From Lachnospiraceae bacterium (GTDB lineage Bacteria > Bacillota > Clostridia > Lachnospirales > Lachnospiraceae): a stretch of DNA of 48,347 bases. The stretch lies in assembly GCA_014804795.1 (NCBI GenBank), contig JAAUZC010000051.1, positions 1 to 48,347 on the forward strand, in the 5' to 3' direction. The notes beneath the pieces were generated by a model that was given only the letters and a program-made list of their open reading frames with translations, was not told the origin of the DNA and did not search any database. Below, one piece after another: positions 32,804-42,616 of this stretch. Each line of letters starts with the position of its first letter. Within the stretch, counting starts at the first letter, position 1. The position numbers were made by a program, and so were the translations under genes.

Positions 32804-34263
32804 GGACGGTTTTGATAGCGGAGGATGAAAAACTGATTCGACAGGGTCTGGAGGCGATGGTGCGGAGGGCGCCCGTTCCGGTGGAAGAGATCTTGTCGGC
32901 AAAAGACGGGGAGGAGGCACTGGAAATTTTACGCCGTCAGGCGGTGGACGTGCTGATCACGGATATCCGGATGCCCCGCATGGACGGCATCGCTCTGGCG
33001 GAGCAGGCGGCAGCGCTTCCGAATCCGCCGCTCATTCTGGTGGTCAGCGGCTACGATGATTTTAACTATGCGGTATCCATGCTGCGGCAGGGAGTGCATG
33101 ATTATCTGTTAAAGCCGGTGGAGAGACAGCGTCTGTTCGGCGTGTTGGAGAAAATGGAAGAAAAACTGAAGGAGCGGCAGAAAGAGGAACAGAACGCTTC
33201 CCGCCAATACTTCCATGCGATCAGGCTGATCATGCTGGAACAGGAGGAGGGCAGGGAAGAGTATCAGAGCTTAGTGGAGCGCTACGAAGCAGACTTTATA
33301 AAAGAGGATTATGTGGCATATTGTGCCGGAGAGCTCAGCGAAGATGACGAAAAAGGCACTGCGGCGCAGAAATTGCCGGAAGGTGTGCTGCGATATCCGG
33401 CGACGGGGGAACTGTTTCTCTATGTGTCGCCCCTGGAGCGGCAGGAGAGCATGGAAGGGCTGCTTCCCATGCCGGCGGGCAGCAGCAGGAAACACCGGGG
33501 ACTCGCGCAGTTGAGAGCTGCTTATCGGGAGGCATATGAGGCGTGGCAGCGTTCATTTTTCACATTGGATCTGGAAAAGGAGGAAACGGCCGGAAACAGA
33601 ACTCCTTTGGCAGTGAGCGGCAAACAGCTGCTCGGTATGGTGAGTCTGTCCTGGGATAAAGAGGTATCGAAGCTTCTGGGCGAACAGGCGGAAATTGTGG
33701 CAAAGGGAGAAGGAGCTCCGGAAGAGTTTGCACGTATCTGCTCGGAATTTATCAAGGAGCTATGCGGTACATATGAAAACCTGATCGAGCCGGACGATGA
33801 TCCAGTACGGTTTGCGCAACTGTGGAATTTCCGGGATATCGACGGGTATTTGGAAGAACTGGAGGAGTGGCTTGGCCGGTTTTGTGAGCAGCTTGCGGTA
33901 AAGTTTGCGGATTATGAAAATAAGCAGAAAATCCGTCAGGCGGTACAGTATATGCAGACACATTTTACGGAACCTCTCAATATGGCGGTCGTCAGCAACT
34001 ATGTATCCATGAATTATTCGCTTTTCAGTCTGTTGTTCAAACAGTATACGGGGACAAATTTTGTCAGCTATCTTCAGGAACTGCGAATCAGGGAAATGCG
34101 TCGTCTGCTGGAAACCACGGATCTGCGGGTGAATGAGATCGGGAGAAAGGTAGGTTTTCTGGACGAAAAACACTTTTTAAAGGTATTTAAGGCAGCTACG
34201 GGTTTTTCACCCACGGAATACCGGAAAGCAAATGCCATGATGGAGAAAAAAGAGACGAAGTAA
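32800..34263 (+). CDS. YesN-type response regulator with AraC DNA-binding domain
   Basis: 487 residues: receiver domain with phosphorylatable Asp55 in ITDIRMPRMDG and Lys in LKPVE, a long middle region (about 130-380) and a C-terminal AraC pair of helix-turn-helix motifs (SNYVSMNYSLFSLLFKQ and VNEIGRKVGFLDEKHFLKVF). It probably activates the transport promoter near 25985 and possibly the enzyme genes downstream. It is translationally coupled to the kinase. Confidence 0.94.
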   Translation: MRTVLIAEDEKLIRQGLEAMVRRAPVPVEEILSAKDGEEALEILRRQAVDVLITDIRMPRMDGIALAEQAAALPNPPLILVVSGYDDFNYAVSMLRQGVHDYLLKPVERQRLFGVLEKMEEKLKERQKEEQNASRQYFHAIRLIMLEQEEGREEYQSLVERYEADFIKEDYVAYCAGELSEDDEKGTAAQKLPEGVLRYPATGELFLYVSPLERQESMEGLLPMPAGSSRKHRGLAQLRAAYREAYEAWQRSFFTLDLEKEETAGNRTPLAVSGKQLLGMVSLSWDKEVSKLLGEQAEIVAKGEGAPEEFARICSEFIKELCGTYENLIEPDDDPVRFAQLWNFRDIDGYLEELEEWLGRFCEQLAVKFADYENKQKIRQAVQYMQTHFTEPLNMAVVSNYVSMNYSLFSLLFKQYTGTNFVSYLQELRIREMRRLLETTDLRVNEIGRKVGFLDEKHFLKVFKAATGFSPTEYRKANAMMEKKETK

Positions 34264-34287
34264 TATTTAAAAAAATCACACCAAAAC

Positions 34288-34321
34288 AACAATCGGCATA
34301 TTTCAATATGCCGATTGTTTC
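34288..34321 (+). terminator. Terminator after the two-component genes
   Basis: A perfect 14-bp stem AACAATCGGCATAT/ATATGCCGATTGTT with loop TTCA, followed by TCGTT. It separates the regulatory part of the locus from the enzyme genes, which would need read-through or their own promoter. Confidence 0.8.
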
Positions 34322-34334
34322 GTTAGAATGGAGA

Positions 34335-34389
34335 AAAACAGGCGAAGACGGAACTGGAAAACAGGCGAAGGCGGAACTGGAATAGGAGG
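34335..34389 (+). repeat. 23-bp tandem repeat in the GH94 leader
   Basis: Units at 34335-34357 and 34358-34380 are identical except for one A/G, and a partial third (AATAGGAGGCGAAG) supplies the ribosome site. It contains CGGAACTGGAATAGGAGG, a variant of the 17-mer at 444 and 40189. Confidence 0.7.
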
Positions 34390-34398
34390 CGAAGTACT

Positions 34399-37056
34399 TT
34401 GGAGCAATTATCTTATCTCAATGAGCAGGGTGATTTTATACTGCGTCAGGCACACAAATATCCTGGTATCTATATGCCGTTAGTGAATGAAGGAGGTCTG
34501 GTCAGCGCCGTGACACCCTGGCTGGCCGGAGACTGCAAAGCGGATCAAAACACATTTCTTCTGCCGCCGGCGGGCATGGAAACACTCCATGAGAGCCGTG
34601 CGGTACGAAATTTCTGGATAAGGCCGGAGGGAGATGCGCCGTGGTCTGTCACGGGTCAAAGCGCTTTGCAGAGAGCAAAACAATATACAGATGAGGAAGA
34701 GACCGTACTGACAGGGGGACTTTTGTGGCAATGTCTGACAAGAAGGAATGACCGCATCGGATTGAAGGCGGAGACACTGAGTTTTGTCCCGGCGGGGCGA
34801 GAGAAAATAGAGATCATGCAGGTCGCATTGACAAATTGCGGAGAGGGCGATCTGACATTTGAACCCATTGCCGCAATTCCCATGTACGGCCGTTCGGCGG
34901 ACAATGTGAGGGATCACCGCCATGTGACCAGTTTGCTGCATCGGGCGGAGGTGGAAAAATACGGCGTGAAGGTTTCTCCAACAATGACTTTTGATGAGCG
35001 GGGACATAAACCGGGTCGGGTGACCTACCGGGTATGGGGAGCGGAGGGGAACGGAATCCCGCCGAAAGAATTTCTGACAAGAACCTGCGATTTTGTGGGA
35101 CAGGGGAGTTATGATTGGCCTGAAGCATTGGCTGCACCCGGACCTGCGCCGGTCAGACAGCAGGCGGGAGACCGGACAGAAGGCGGCGAGATGACGGCAG
35201 TACTGTTTTTTGACAGGGTGTGTTTAAAGCCCGGAGAAACGCGCCGCTATCAGATTGCGCTGGCAATAGATGAAGAACCGCTGGCATATATGAATGAAGC
35301 AAAGATCGCTTCTTCATTGGAGGAAACAAAAGCATACTGGCAGAAGAGAGGTGCGCGTTTTAAAACAGGAGATTCCCGTTTCGATTTATGGAGCCGTTAT
35401 GTGGCGGTACAGCCGACACTGCGCCGTATCTGCGGATGCAGTTTTTTACCCCATCATGATTACGGCCGGGGCGGCCGGGGCTGGAGGGATTTATGGCAGG
35501 ACAGCCTTGCTCTGATACTGGCGGACCCGGACGCAGTGAGAAGGAATCTGTTGTGCTATTTTGCGGGAGTGAGAAGAGACGGTACCAATGCGACGATCAT
35601 CGGTGCAGAGCCGGGAGAGTTCAAGGCGGACCGCAATCAGATTCCAAGAGTCTGGATGGATCATGGATTCTGGCCTTTGTTCACGGTGAAACTTTATCTG
35701 GATGAGACAGGCGATGACGATTTTCTGCTGGAGAGACAGCCCTATTTTACCGATACGTTTGCGTGGCGGGGAGAGGGAGAACCAAGGAGGACGGCGGCTC
35801 CCGTCAGTGTCGGAACAGTGTTGGAACATATGATAGTGCAGGCGGTGACAGCATTTTTTGATGTGGGCGAGCACGGCCACATCCGCCTCAGAGGCGCCGA
35901 CTGGAATGACGGTCTGGATATGGCAAAAGAGAGAGGCGAGAGCGTTGCATTTACGGCGGCTTATGCCTATGGGCTTATGATCCTGGCGCAGATGGCGGAG
36001 CGTTTGAAAAAACGCAGGATAGTGCACGTCAGTGTGCAGGAACCGTTAGCGCAACTGCTGAGGGCGGCCGCCGGGATGTACGGAGACCGGGACCGGATGC
36101 GTGCCGCTTTATTTACATACTGTGGCGAAACAGAGAAAAACAGAAAAACAGAGGAATTCCCGACAGAGGAGTTACAGCAGATCACGGCTGCCATGGCCGG
36201 GCAGATCAGAGACCATATAGCAAAAACAGAGTGGGTCGGCGACGGGGCAGAGCTGTCCTGGTATAACAGCTATTATGACAATAACGGCCGTTCCCTGGAA
36301 GGAGTGAAAGCAGGACAGGTGCGCATGATACTGACGGGGCAAGTGTTCTGTCTGTTGTCCGGTACGGCTGATGAAGTGCGGGCAAGACAGATCATCCGGG
36401 CGGTGGATTGGTATTTGTGTACGCCGAACAGGGGAGGTTATTGCCTGAATACCGATTTCAAAGAGACGAAACTGGATATGGGACGGATGTTTGGATTTGC
36501 TTACGGACATAAAGAGAACGGGGCGGTATTCTGCCACATGGCGGTGATGTATGCCTATGCGCTCTATGAACGGGGCTTTGCGGCGGAAGGCTGGCGTGTA
36601 TTGGAACTGCTGTATGAACAGGCCGCAGACTTCGGACGGAGCAGAATCCTGCCGGGTATACCGGAATATTTTGACGACAGAGGGGTCGGTATGTACCCGT
36701 GGCTGACCGGGGCGGGAAGCTGGCTGATGCTGACCATGCAGACCCAGGTGTTCGGTGTTCGCGGCAGCGGCGGAAATCTGTGTCTGGAGCCGAAACTGAC
36801 CCCGGCACAATTTGATGCAAGCGGAAAATCAGAGATAAGATGTGCATTTATGGGACGTCCCATCAGAGTGCGTTACGAAAATCCCCATAAACTTGACTGG
36901 CAGCAGTATCAGATCGAATCAATCCGTATTCGGGAGAAAACCTTCCTCTGCAATACCCCGCAGTTTGTCATACCGGGAGAGGAATTGCAGAAAGGAGACG
37001 GGGAACTGCTCATAGAGGTCAGGCTGGCGCAAAAAGGAGGAACAGAGAATGTTTGA
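34399..37056 (+). CDS. GH94-family glycoside phosphorylase
   Basis: 885 residues, no signal peptide. GH94 enzymes cleave beta-glucosides with phosphate, yielding glucose 1-phosphate and saving ATP. An N-terminal beta-sandwich (1 to about 280) precedes the helical (alpha/alpha)6 barrel, with GRGWRDLWQD, GTNATIIGAEPGE and the family motif ADWNDGLDM (Asp501, Asp504), which carries the general acid. The length is close to laminaribiose phosphorylases, so beta-1,3-glucobiose is a fair guess beside the GH161-like gene, but cellobiose or another disaccharide is not excluded. The start codon is TTG with AGGAGG 10 bp ahead; the end overlaps the next gene by 8 bp. Confidence 0.85.
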   Translation: MEQLSYLNEQGDFILRQAHKYPGIYMPLVNEGGLVSAVTPWLAGDCKADQNTFLLPPAGMETLHESRAVRNFWIRPEGDAPWSVTGQSALQRAKQYTDEEETVLTGGLLWQCLTRRNDRIGLKAETLSFVPAGREKIEIMQVALTNCGEGDLTFEPIAAIPMYGRSADNVRDHRHVTSLLHRAEVEKYGVKVSPTMTFDERGHKPGRVTYRVWGAEGNGIPPKEFLTRTCDFVGQGSYDWPEALAAPGPAPVRQQAGDRTEGGEMTAVLFFDRVCLKPGETRRYQIALAIDEEPLAYMNEAKIASSLEETKAYWQKRGARFKTGDSRFDLWSRYVAVQPTLRRICGCSFLPHHDYGRGGRGWRDLWQDSLALILADPDAVRRNLLCYFAGVRRDGTNATIIGAEPGEFKADRNQIPRVWMDHGFWPLFTVKLYLDETGDDDFLLERQPYFTDTFAWRGEGEPRRTAAPVSVGTVLEHMIVQAVTAFFDVGEHGHIRLRGADWNDGLDMAKERGESVAFTAAYAYGLMILAQMAERLKKRRIVHVSVQEPLAQLLRAAAGMYGDRDRMRAALFTYCGETEKNRKTEEFPTEELQQITAAMAGQIRDHIAKTEWVGDGAELSWYNSYYDNNGRSLEGVKAGQVRMILTGQVFCLLSGTADEVRARQIIRAVDWYLCTPNRGGYCLNTDFKETKLDMGRMFGFAYGHKENGAVFCHMAVMYAYALYERGFAAEGWRVLELLYEQAADFGRSRILPGIPEYFDDRGVGMYPWLTGAGSWLMLTMQTQVFGVRGSGGNLCLEPKLTPAQFDASGKSEIRCAFMGRPIRVRYENPHKLDWQQYQIESIRIREKTFLCNTPQFVIPGEELQKGDGELLIEVRLAQKGGTENV

Positions 37057-40000
37057 TGAAAGAAATCGTTTTATCATAGAGGATTACCGGAAAAAACCGC
37101 CGTTTTCCAGTTTTTTGCCCGGTATTGCAGGTCCTATGGGAATACCGATGTGGTGCTTTTACAATAACCGCGGGCAGGGAGTGTGCAGTTTCGGTGCAAA
37201 GGATAAGGATCATGCGATACTGGAGTTTAGTCCGGCCCATGTCGCTTACCGGGATAACAACCGCACAGGCTTCCGGACTTTCGTGAAAGTAAACGGGCGA
37301 ATGACAGAGTTGTTTACAACAGACTGCCGGATGCATATCGGGATGAGTGAACTGGAGATTACGGGAAGCGATGCATCTCTGGAAGCTTCGGTTCTCTATT
37401 ACGGCGTTCCGGAAGAGAGAGCGGCGCTGCTTGCAAGGGTTCTGTCCGTGACCAACACGGGCAGCGAAGCCGTGGAACTGGAATTGCTGGACGGTCTGCC
37501 CGGGGTAGTGCCTTACGGTGTGAACCAGGATATGTTAAAAAATATGACGCAGCTTGCAAAAGCATGGATGCGGGCGGAAGATGTGGATGCGGGGCAGGCT
37601 TACTTCAGGGTGCGTGCTTCCATGGTGGATACGGCTTGTGTCACGGAGGTGAAAGGGGGCAATTTTTGTCTGGCCTGGGACGGGGATGGTAAGCTTCTCA
37701 GACCGCTTGTGCAGCCGTCACTGGTTTTTGGCGAGGACACCTCTTTAAGCCGGCCGGAGAACTTTGAAATTCATAGCCTTGAAGAACTCTGCGCCGCTAA
37801 GCAGATAACGGAAAACCTGTTTCCCTGCTGTCTGATGCCGGTATCCGCAACGCTGAAACCAGGAGAGACAGCACGGATATACAGTCTTTACGGGCAGGCG
37901 GACAGGAAAGAGCTTGTGCAGAATATCGCTTCAAAGGCCGGAGGGCCGGAGTGGTTTGAAGATAAGCGCAGTCAGGCCGCCGGACTGGTGGAGGAGCTGT
38001 GCAGCAAAATAGAAGTGCGCACGGCGGATCCGGTGTTTGACGCCTACTGTAAGCAGACTTACCTCGATAATCTGCTTCGGGGCGGAGCACCCATGTTTTT
38101 TGAGCATGACGGCAAAAAGGCGCCGTTCTATATATATTCTCGTAAACATGGAGACCCGGAGCGGGAGTACAATTATTTTTCTGTGGGAGGAGAGTACTAC
38201 GCCCAGGGAAATGCCAATTTCCGGGATGTGAACCAGAACAGACGGTGCGATGTGCTGTTTGAGCCGAGGCTTGAGGAGGAAAATATTCATACCTTTTTTG
38301 ATCTGATTCAGGCGGACGGTTATAATCCGTTGGTATTGACGGCGGCACTCTACACACTGCCGGAGGAGAAGAGAGAGGAGTTTATTTCCCGTCTGCCGAA
38401 GGCGGCTGCCCTGTTTGAGAGAGCATTTACGCCAGGTGAACTTGCCGTAGCAGCGGAGGATGCGGGGCTCTCCAGGCAGGATGTCCGGCAGCTGGTATCG
38501 GAAGCGGTCTGTGCCGCAAAGAGCAGACCCTGCGCTACGTTCAGTGAAGGGTACTGGTGTGATCATTGGACCTATAATCTGGATTTGATAGAAAGCTATC
38601 TGACAGTGTTCCCGGAGAAAGAAGAAGAGCTCTTGTTTGAGCATTGCAGATACCGTTGGTATGAATCTCGTGTATTGGTAAATCCGAGGACAAAGCGTTA
38701 TGTCATGACGGATAAAGGGCTTCGTCAGTATCAGGCGTTAGATGAGACGGCGGCCGAAGAGGAAGAGGGAAAAAACTGGATGTGTACTGCCGATGGAGAG
38801 GAAGCACACAGCACGCTGATCGAAAAACTGCTGCTTTTATGCGCTGTTAAGACGGCTACACTGGATCCTGCCGGGATGGGCGTGGAGATGGAAGGCGGAA
38901 AACCGGGGTGGTATGATGCGCTCAACGGTCTGCCGGGATTGTTGGGATCCTCCATGGCGGAGAGCTGTGAGCTGGCGCGTCTGCTGCACTTTACCGCTGC
39001 GGCGATTGAAAAGCGGGAGGGTAAAATGGCAGTTTACTGCGAAATAGCAGATCTGCTGGAGGAGACAGACAGAATTCTCCGGGAGACAGAATCTGTGGAT
39101 GAAGCGTCAAGTGAGATGGATCCTGAGACCGGAACGATTCGGGATACGGATACTGCATGGATCCGCTGGGATCGATTGAACGGTATGAAAGAGACATATC
39201 GCGATGCTGTTCTGAGAGGATACTCCGGAGAACGAAGGCATCTGTCCTGCCGGGAGACGGCGGGTTATCTGCGGAGAATGGAGAGGATAGTAATGGACGG
39301 GATCCGGAAAGCGGAAAGATACACGGGTGGAATCTGTCCAACCTATTTTACCTTTGAAGCCACACAGGTAAAAAATACTTCTGAGGGAGTCATGCCGGTA
39401 GAACTGCATCCCTGTGTATTGCCGTTGTTTTTGGAGGGGCCTGTGCACCGTATGAAGTTAGAGGCTTCCAAAGAAGAAAAAAGTGTTATGGCACAGCAGA
39501 TTCAGGAGAGCCCGCTTTATGATAAGGTACTGCAAATGTATAAGGTCAATGCCAGTCTGAAGGAGGTTAGTCTGGAGGCGGGCAGAGCGAAGGCGTTTAC
39601 GCCCGGGTGGCTGGAAAATGAATCTATATGGCTTCATATGGAGTATAAATGGCTGCTGGAACTATTGAAAAATGGTCTCTATGATGCGTTTGCGGAAGCT
39701 TTTTACAAAGCGGCAGTGCCCTTCCTCGACGCAGAGCGGTATGGACGCAGCCCGTTAGAAAATGTGTCATTTATTGCTTCGTCGGCAAATCAGGACGCTT
39801 CCATTCACGGCAGAGGCTTTGTGGCGAGGCTGTCCGGTTCCACAGCAGAATTTTTACAGATATGGCAGATCCTGTTTTTTGGGCGCACGCCGTTTCAGAT
39901 GGAGGACGGCAGGCTGCGTCTGCAGTTTACACCCTTTATTCCGGAGTATCTGATGCCGGATGACGGTGTGGTGGAGGCCATGTTTTTAGGGCATATCCCA

Positions 40001-40183
40001 GTGGTATACCGGGCGGCAGGCTGTTTTGCGCTGATGCCGGGAAAGACAAAGGTTCTGCGCTATGTTCTTACCGGAATAGACGGAAAAGAAGAATTGGTGG
40101 ACGGGGCATATCTGCCAAAGCGCCAGGCGAAAGCGGTGCGGGACGGCCGGATTGCCGCAATTCAGGTTATGATGAAGCAGTGA
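37049..40183 (+). CDS. Large glycoside phosphorylase, probably GH161-like
   Basis: 1044 residues, cytoplasmic. Related in plan to GH94 (N-terminal beta-sandwich, helical barrel, C-terminal cap) but longer and with different motifs: an opening RKPP-like region with GIAGPMGIPMWCFYNNRGQG, NYFSVGGEYYAQGNANFRDVNQNRR and EGYWCDHWTYNLDLIESYL, where Asp505 in the CDHW context is a likely general acid. This matches what I recall of GH161/GH149 beta-1,3-oligoglucan phosphorylases, from memory and not from a search. It would shorten oligosaccharides one glucose 1-phosphate at a time, leaving the disaccharide for the GH94 enzyme. AGGAGG site inside the GH94 end. Confidence 0.7.
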   Translation: MFDERNRFIIEDYRKKPPFSSFLPGIAGPMGIPMWCFYNNRGQGVCSFGAKDKDHAILEFSPAHVAYRDNNRTGFRTFVKVNGRMTELFTTDCRMHIGMSELEITGSDASLEASVLYYGVPEERAALLARVLSVTNTGSEAVELELLDGLPGVVPYGVNQDMLKNMTQLAKAWMRAEDVDAGQAYFRVRASMVDTACVTEVKGGNFCLAWDGDGKLLRPLVQPSLVFGEDTSLSRPENFEIHSLEELCAAKQITENLFPCCLMPVSATLKPGETARIYSLYGQADRKELVQNIASKAGGPEWFEDKRSQAAGLVEELCSKIEVRTADPVFDAYCKQTYLDNLLRGGAPMFFEHDGKKAPFYIYSRKHGDPEREYNYFSVGGEYYAQGNANFRDVNQNRRCDVLFEPRLEEENIHTFFDLIQADGYNPLVLTAALYTLPEEKREEFISRLPKAAALFERAFTPGELAVAAEDAGLSRQDVRQLVSEAVCAAKSRPCATFSEGYWCDHWTYNLDLIESYLTVFPEKEEELLFEHCRYRWYESRVLVNPRTKRYVMTDKGLRQYQALDETAAEEEEGKNWMCTADGEEAHSTLIEKLLLLCAVKTATLDPAGMGVEMEGGKPGWYDALNGLPGLLGSSMAESCELARLLHFTAAAIEKREGKMAVYCEIADLLEETDRILRETESVDEASSEMDPETGTIRDTDTAWIRWDRLNGMKETYRDAVLRGYSGERRHLSCRETAGYLRRMERIVMDGIRKAERYTGGICPTYFTFEATQVKNTSEGVMPVELHPCVLPLFLEGPVHRMKLEASKEEKSVMAQQIQESPLYDKVLQMYKVNASLKEVSLEAGRAKAFTPGWLENESIWLHMEYKWLLELLKNGLYDAFAEAFYKAAVPFLDAERYGRSPLENVSFIASSANQDASIHGRGFVARLSGSTAEFLQIWQILFFGRTPFQMEDGRLRLQFTPFIPEYLMPDDGVVEAMFLGHIPVVYRAAGCFALMPGKTKVLRYVLTGIDGKEELVDGAYLPKRQAKAVRDGRIAAIQVMMKQ

Positions 40184-40188
40184 AGAGA

Positions 40189-40205
40189 CGGAACTAAAAT
40201 AGGAG
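40189..40205 (+). repeat. CGGAACTAAAATAGGAG leader/ribosome-site repeat (copy 2)
   Basis: Identical to 444-460; it lies between the phosphorylase stop and the GH30 start and provides AGGAG. The preceding AGAGA is also shared with the first locus. Confidence 0.6.
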
Positions 40206-40211
40206 AATAAG

Positions 40212-41543
40212 ATGAAAGCGACATTAACGATTACTGATTTGGAAAATAATATCCGGTGGCAGCAGTCTGCTCTGGAGCCGGGGGAAGTGGATCACGTCCA
40301 TCAGGTAAGTGTCTATCCCTTTATGAAAAGGCAGACTATTCAGGGCTTTGGCGGGGCTTTTACGGAGGCGGCGGCATGGTGCTGCGGACAGCTTTCCGTC
40401 GAAAAAAGACAGCAGGTGCTGAGAGCGTATTTCGGCGATGAAGGACTGAGATATACGATGGGCAGGGTTCATATGAACAGCTGTGATTTTTCTCTGGGAA
40501 ATTATGCGTGTGTGGAAGATCCGGAGGATGAAAAACTGGAGAGCTTTACGGCAGAGAGAGATGAGAAATATATGATTCCCATGATTCTGGAGGCGCAGGA
40601 TATTGCGGGGCGGCCGATTGATCTGATGCTAAGTCCCTGGAGCCCGCCGGCTTTTATGAAAACAAATGGGGAAATGAATCATGGAGGAAGTTTAAAACCT
40701 GAGTATCGCGGACGATGGGCGGCATGTATGGCAAAATATGCTTCCTATTACAGAGACAGGGGCTGTTCGGTGCGGCTCATGTCGGTACAGAATGAGCCGG
40801 CGGCAGTTCAAACATGGGATTCCTGTATTTATACTGCGGAGCAGGAGGGCGAATTTGCCAGAGATGAACTGTTTCCGGCGCTGCAGGCGGCGGGCTGCGG
40901 AGATATCCGGATTCTGGCCTGGGATCACAACAAAGAAGTTCTGCCGTATCGGGCGGAAGAGACGATGGCGGTTCCGGGAGCCGAAGAAGCAGTGGGGGGA
41001 TTTGCCGTACATTGGTATACCGGCGATCATTTTGACGCGCTGCGCCTTGTGCGGGAGAAATGGAGTGGAAAGGAACTCTGGTTTACGGAGGGCTGCGTGG
41101 AATACAGCAGGTTTGACGGAATGTCTCATGTAAAAAAGGCGGAGATGTATGCCCATGATATGATGGGGAATCTGAACGGCGGAGTAAGCGGGTGCCTGGA
41201 CTGGAATCTCGTGCTGGATGCTTCGGGCGGACCGAATCATGTGGGAAATTTCTGTGAAGCGCCTGTTATGCTGAATGAAGCGGGAGATGATTACCGCATT
41301 ATGGAAGAATACTATTATATCGGTCATTTCAGCCGCTTTATCCGTCCCGGGGCGGTCTGCCTGGGAAGCTCCTCCTACAGCGCAGAGGTTGAAGTTTTGG
41401 CCTTTGAAAATACGGACGGGGAGAGAGGTGTGGTGCTCTTAAACCGCACGAAAGAAACTGTTCCGGTCAGCGTGACACAGGATGCAGAGAGGGCATATTG
41501 TGTGGAGCTGCCGGCACACAGTATCGCAACTGTCTGCTGGTAA
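40212..41543 (+). CDS. GH30-family beta-glucosidase/glucanase, intracellular
   Basis: 443 residues with the GH30 (beta/alpha)8 barrel and C-terminal beta domain. Opening IQGFGGAFTEAAAW, acid/base Glu195 in QNEP and nucleophile Glu293 in LWFTEGC, 98 residues apart as expected. There is no signal peptide, unlike most secreted glucosylceramidase or beta-1,6-glucanase relatives, so it acts on imported oligosaccharides, perhaps removing beta-1,6 branches. It follows the two phosphorylase genes. The 168-bp gap after it includes the lgt promoter. Confidence 0.88.
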   Translation: MKATLTITDLENNIRWQQSALEPGEVDHVHQVSVYPFMKRQTIQGFGGAFTEAAAWCCGQLSVEKRQQVLRAYFGDEGLRYTMGRVHMNSCDFSLGNYACVEDPEDEKLESFTAERDEKYMIPMILEAQDIAGRPIDLMLSPWSPPAFMKTNGEMNHGGSLKPEYRGRWAACMAKYASYYRDRGCSVRLMSVQNEPAAVQTWDSCIYTAEQEGEFARDELFPALQAAGCGDIRILAWDHNKEVLPYRAEETMAVPGAEEAVGGFAVHWYTGDHFDALRLVREKWSGKELWFTEGCVEYSRFDGMSHVKKAEMYAHDMMGNLNGGVSGCLDWNLVLDASGGPNHVGNFCEAPVMLNEAGDDYRIMEEYYYIGHFSRFIRPGAVCLGSSSYSAEVEVLAFENTDGERGVVLLNRTKETVPVSVTQDAERAYCVELPAHSIATVCW

Positions 41544-41600
41544 GCAGTTAGATAATGGAAGCGAAAACGGAGAATACTGCCGGAAGGGAAAATATAGCAA

Positions 41601-41629
41601 TTTACTTTTGAAGTGTACTATTGTATAAT
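41601..41629 (+). promoter_or_regulatory. Possible lgt promoter
   Basis: TTTACT, 17-bp spacer, TATAAT at 41624-41629; about 80 bp ahead of lgt. Confidence 0.45.
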
Positions 41630-41711
41630 AGCGAAAGATATTCGGGAATTGAATGCTTACAAAGCATTTAGGCTTCATGAGGTACAAAAACAATAGAAAC
41701 GAGGAACAAAA

Positions 41712-42581
41712 ATGAGTGAAACGGCAGTAGCTTTCCCGCATCTGGGAATATATCTGGAATATGTGCCGAAAAGTTTTACGGTATTTGGCTTCACAATAGC
41801 TCTTTACGGTGTGGTGATTGCGTTTGGTATGGGAGCGGGACTGGCGCTGGCACTTCGTGTCGCGAAAAAGTACGGTTATGATACGGAACGGGTCTGGGAT
41901 TTTTTTCTGTATGGTATTATTTTCGGGCTTATCGGGGCAAGAATTTATTACGTGGTTTTTGCATGGGATTTCTATAAAAACGATCTGCTGAGTATCTTTA
42001 ATGTGCGGGAGGGCGGCCTGGCAATATATGGCGGCGTGATCGGCGCTTTTCTGACTTTATATATTTTTTGCAGAAAAAAGAAGATAAATTATTTTACGAT
42101 GTTAGATATCTGTGTGCCGGGGCTGGCTCTGGGACAGGCTATCGGGCGATGGGGGAATTTTTTCAACAGAGAGGCTTTCGGGGAATATACGGATTCTCTG
42201 CTTGCCATGCAGCTTCCGATGGCGGCAGTGCGGCCTCATGAAGTTACGGAAAATATTGCGGCGCATATGACGGATGGCGCAATCCAGATGCACCCGACTT
42301 TTTTATATGAATGTCTCTGGAATCTTGTGGTGGTTGCTGTAATGCTTCTTGTCTGGAAATATAAGCAGTTTGAGGGGGAGATCGCGCTTATCTATCTGGG
42401 AGGATACGGACTGGGCAGAAGTTGGATTGAGGGATTCAGGACGGACCAGCTGCATCTGCCGGGAACGCAGATTCCGGTTTCCCAGCTTTTGGCGATTATA
42501 CTGGTTATTTTTTCTGTGGTGACTTATGTGTTAGTGATGCGGAAAAGGAAGCTGAAGGCGGGACAGACGAAAGAAGAATAA
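41712..42581 (+). CDS. lgt: Prolipoprotein diacylglyceryl transferase
   Basis: This membrane enzyme moves diacylglycerol from phosphatidylglycerol to the lipobox cysteine of prelipoproteins, such as the three lipoproteins in this window. 289 residues, seven hydrophobic segments, the REGGLAIYGG motif at about 100 and the Lgt signature GRWGNFFNREAFG from Gly145. A GAGG site lies 8-9 bp ahead. Confidence 0.96.
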   Translation: MSETAVAFPHLGIYLEYVPKSFTVFGFTIALYGVVIAFGMGAGLALALRVAKKYGYDTERVWDFFLYGIIFGLIGARIYYVVFAWDFYKNDLLSIFNVREGGLAIYGGVIGAFLTLYIFCRKKKINYFTMLDICVPGLALGQAIGRWGNFFNREAFGEYTDSLLAMQLPMAAVRPHEVTENIAAHMTDGAIQMHPTFLYECLWNLVVVAVMLLVWKYKQFEGEIALIYLGGYGLGRSWIEGFRTDQLHLPGTQIPVSQLLAIILVIFSVVTYVLVMRKRKLKAGQTKEE

Positions 42582-42616
42582 GCAGTGTGTCCGTATTTCT
42601 GAAGGAGAATTGAAGC

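Noticed and set aside
34399-40183. The two large phosphorylases as a recent duplication or one split gene
   Set aside because: Lengths, start regions and catalytic motifs differ (ADWND against CDHW), and both frames are complete.
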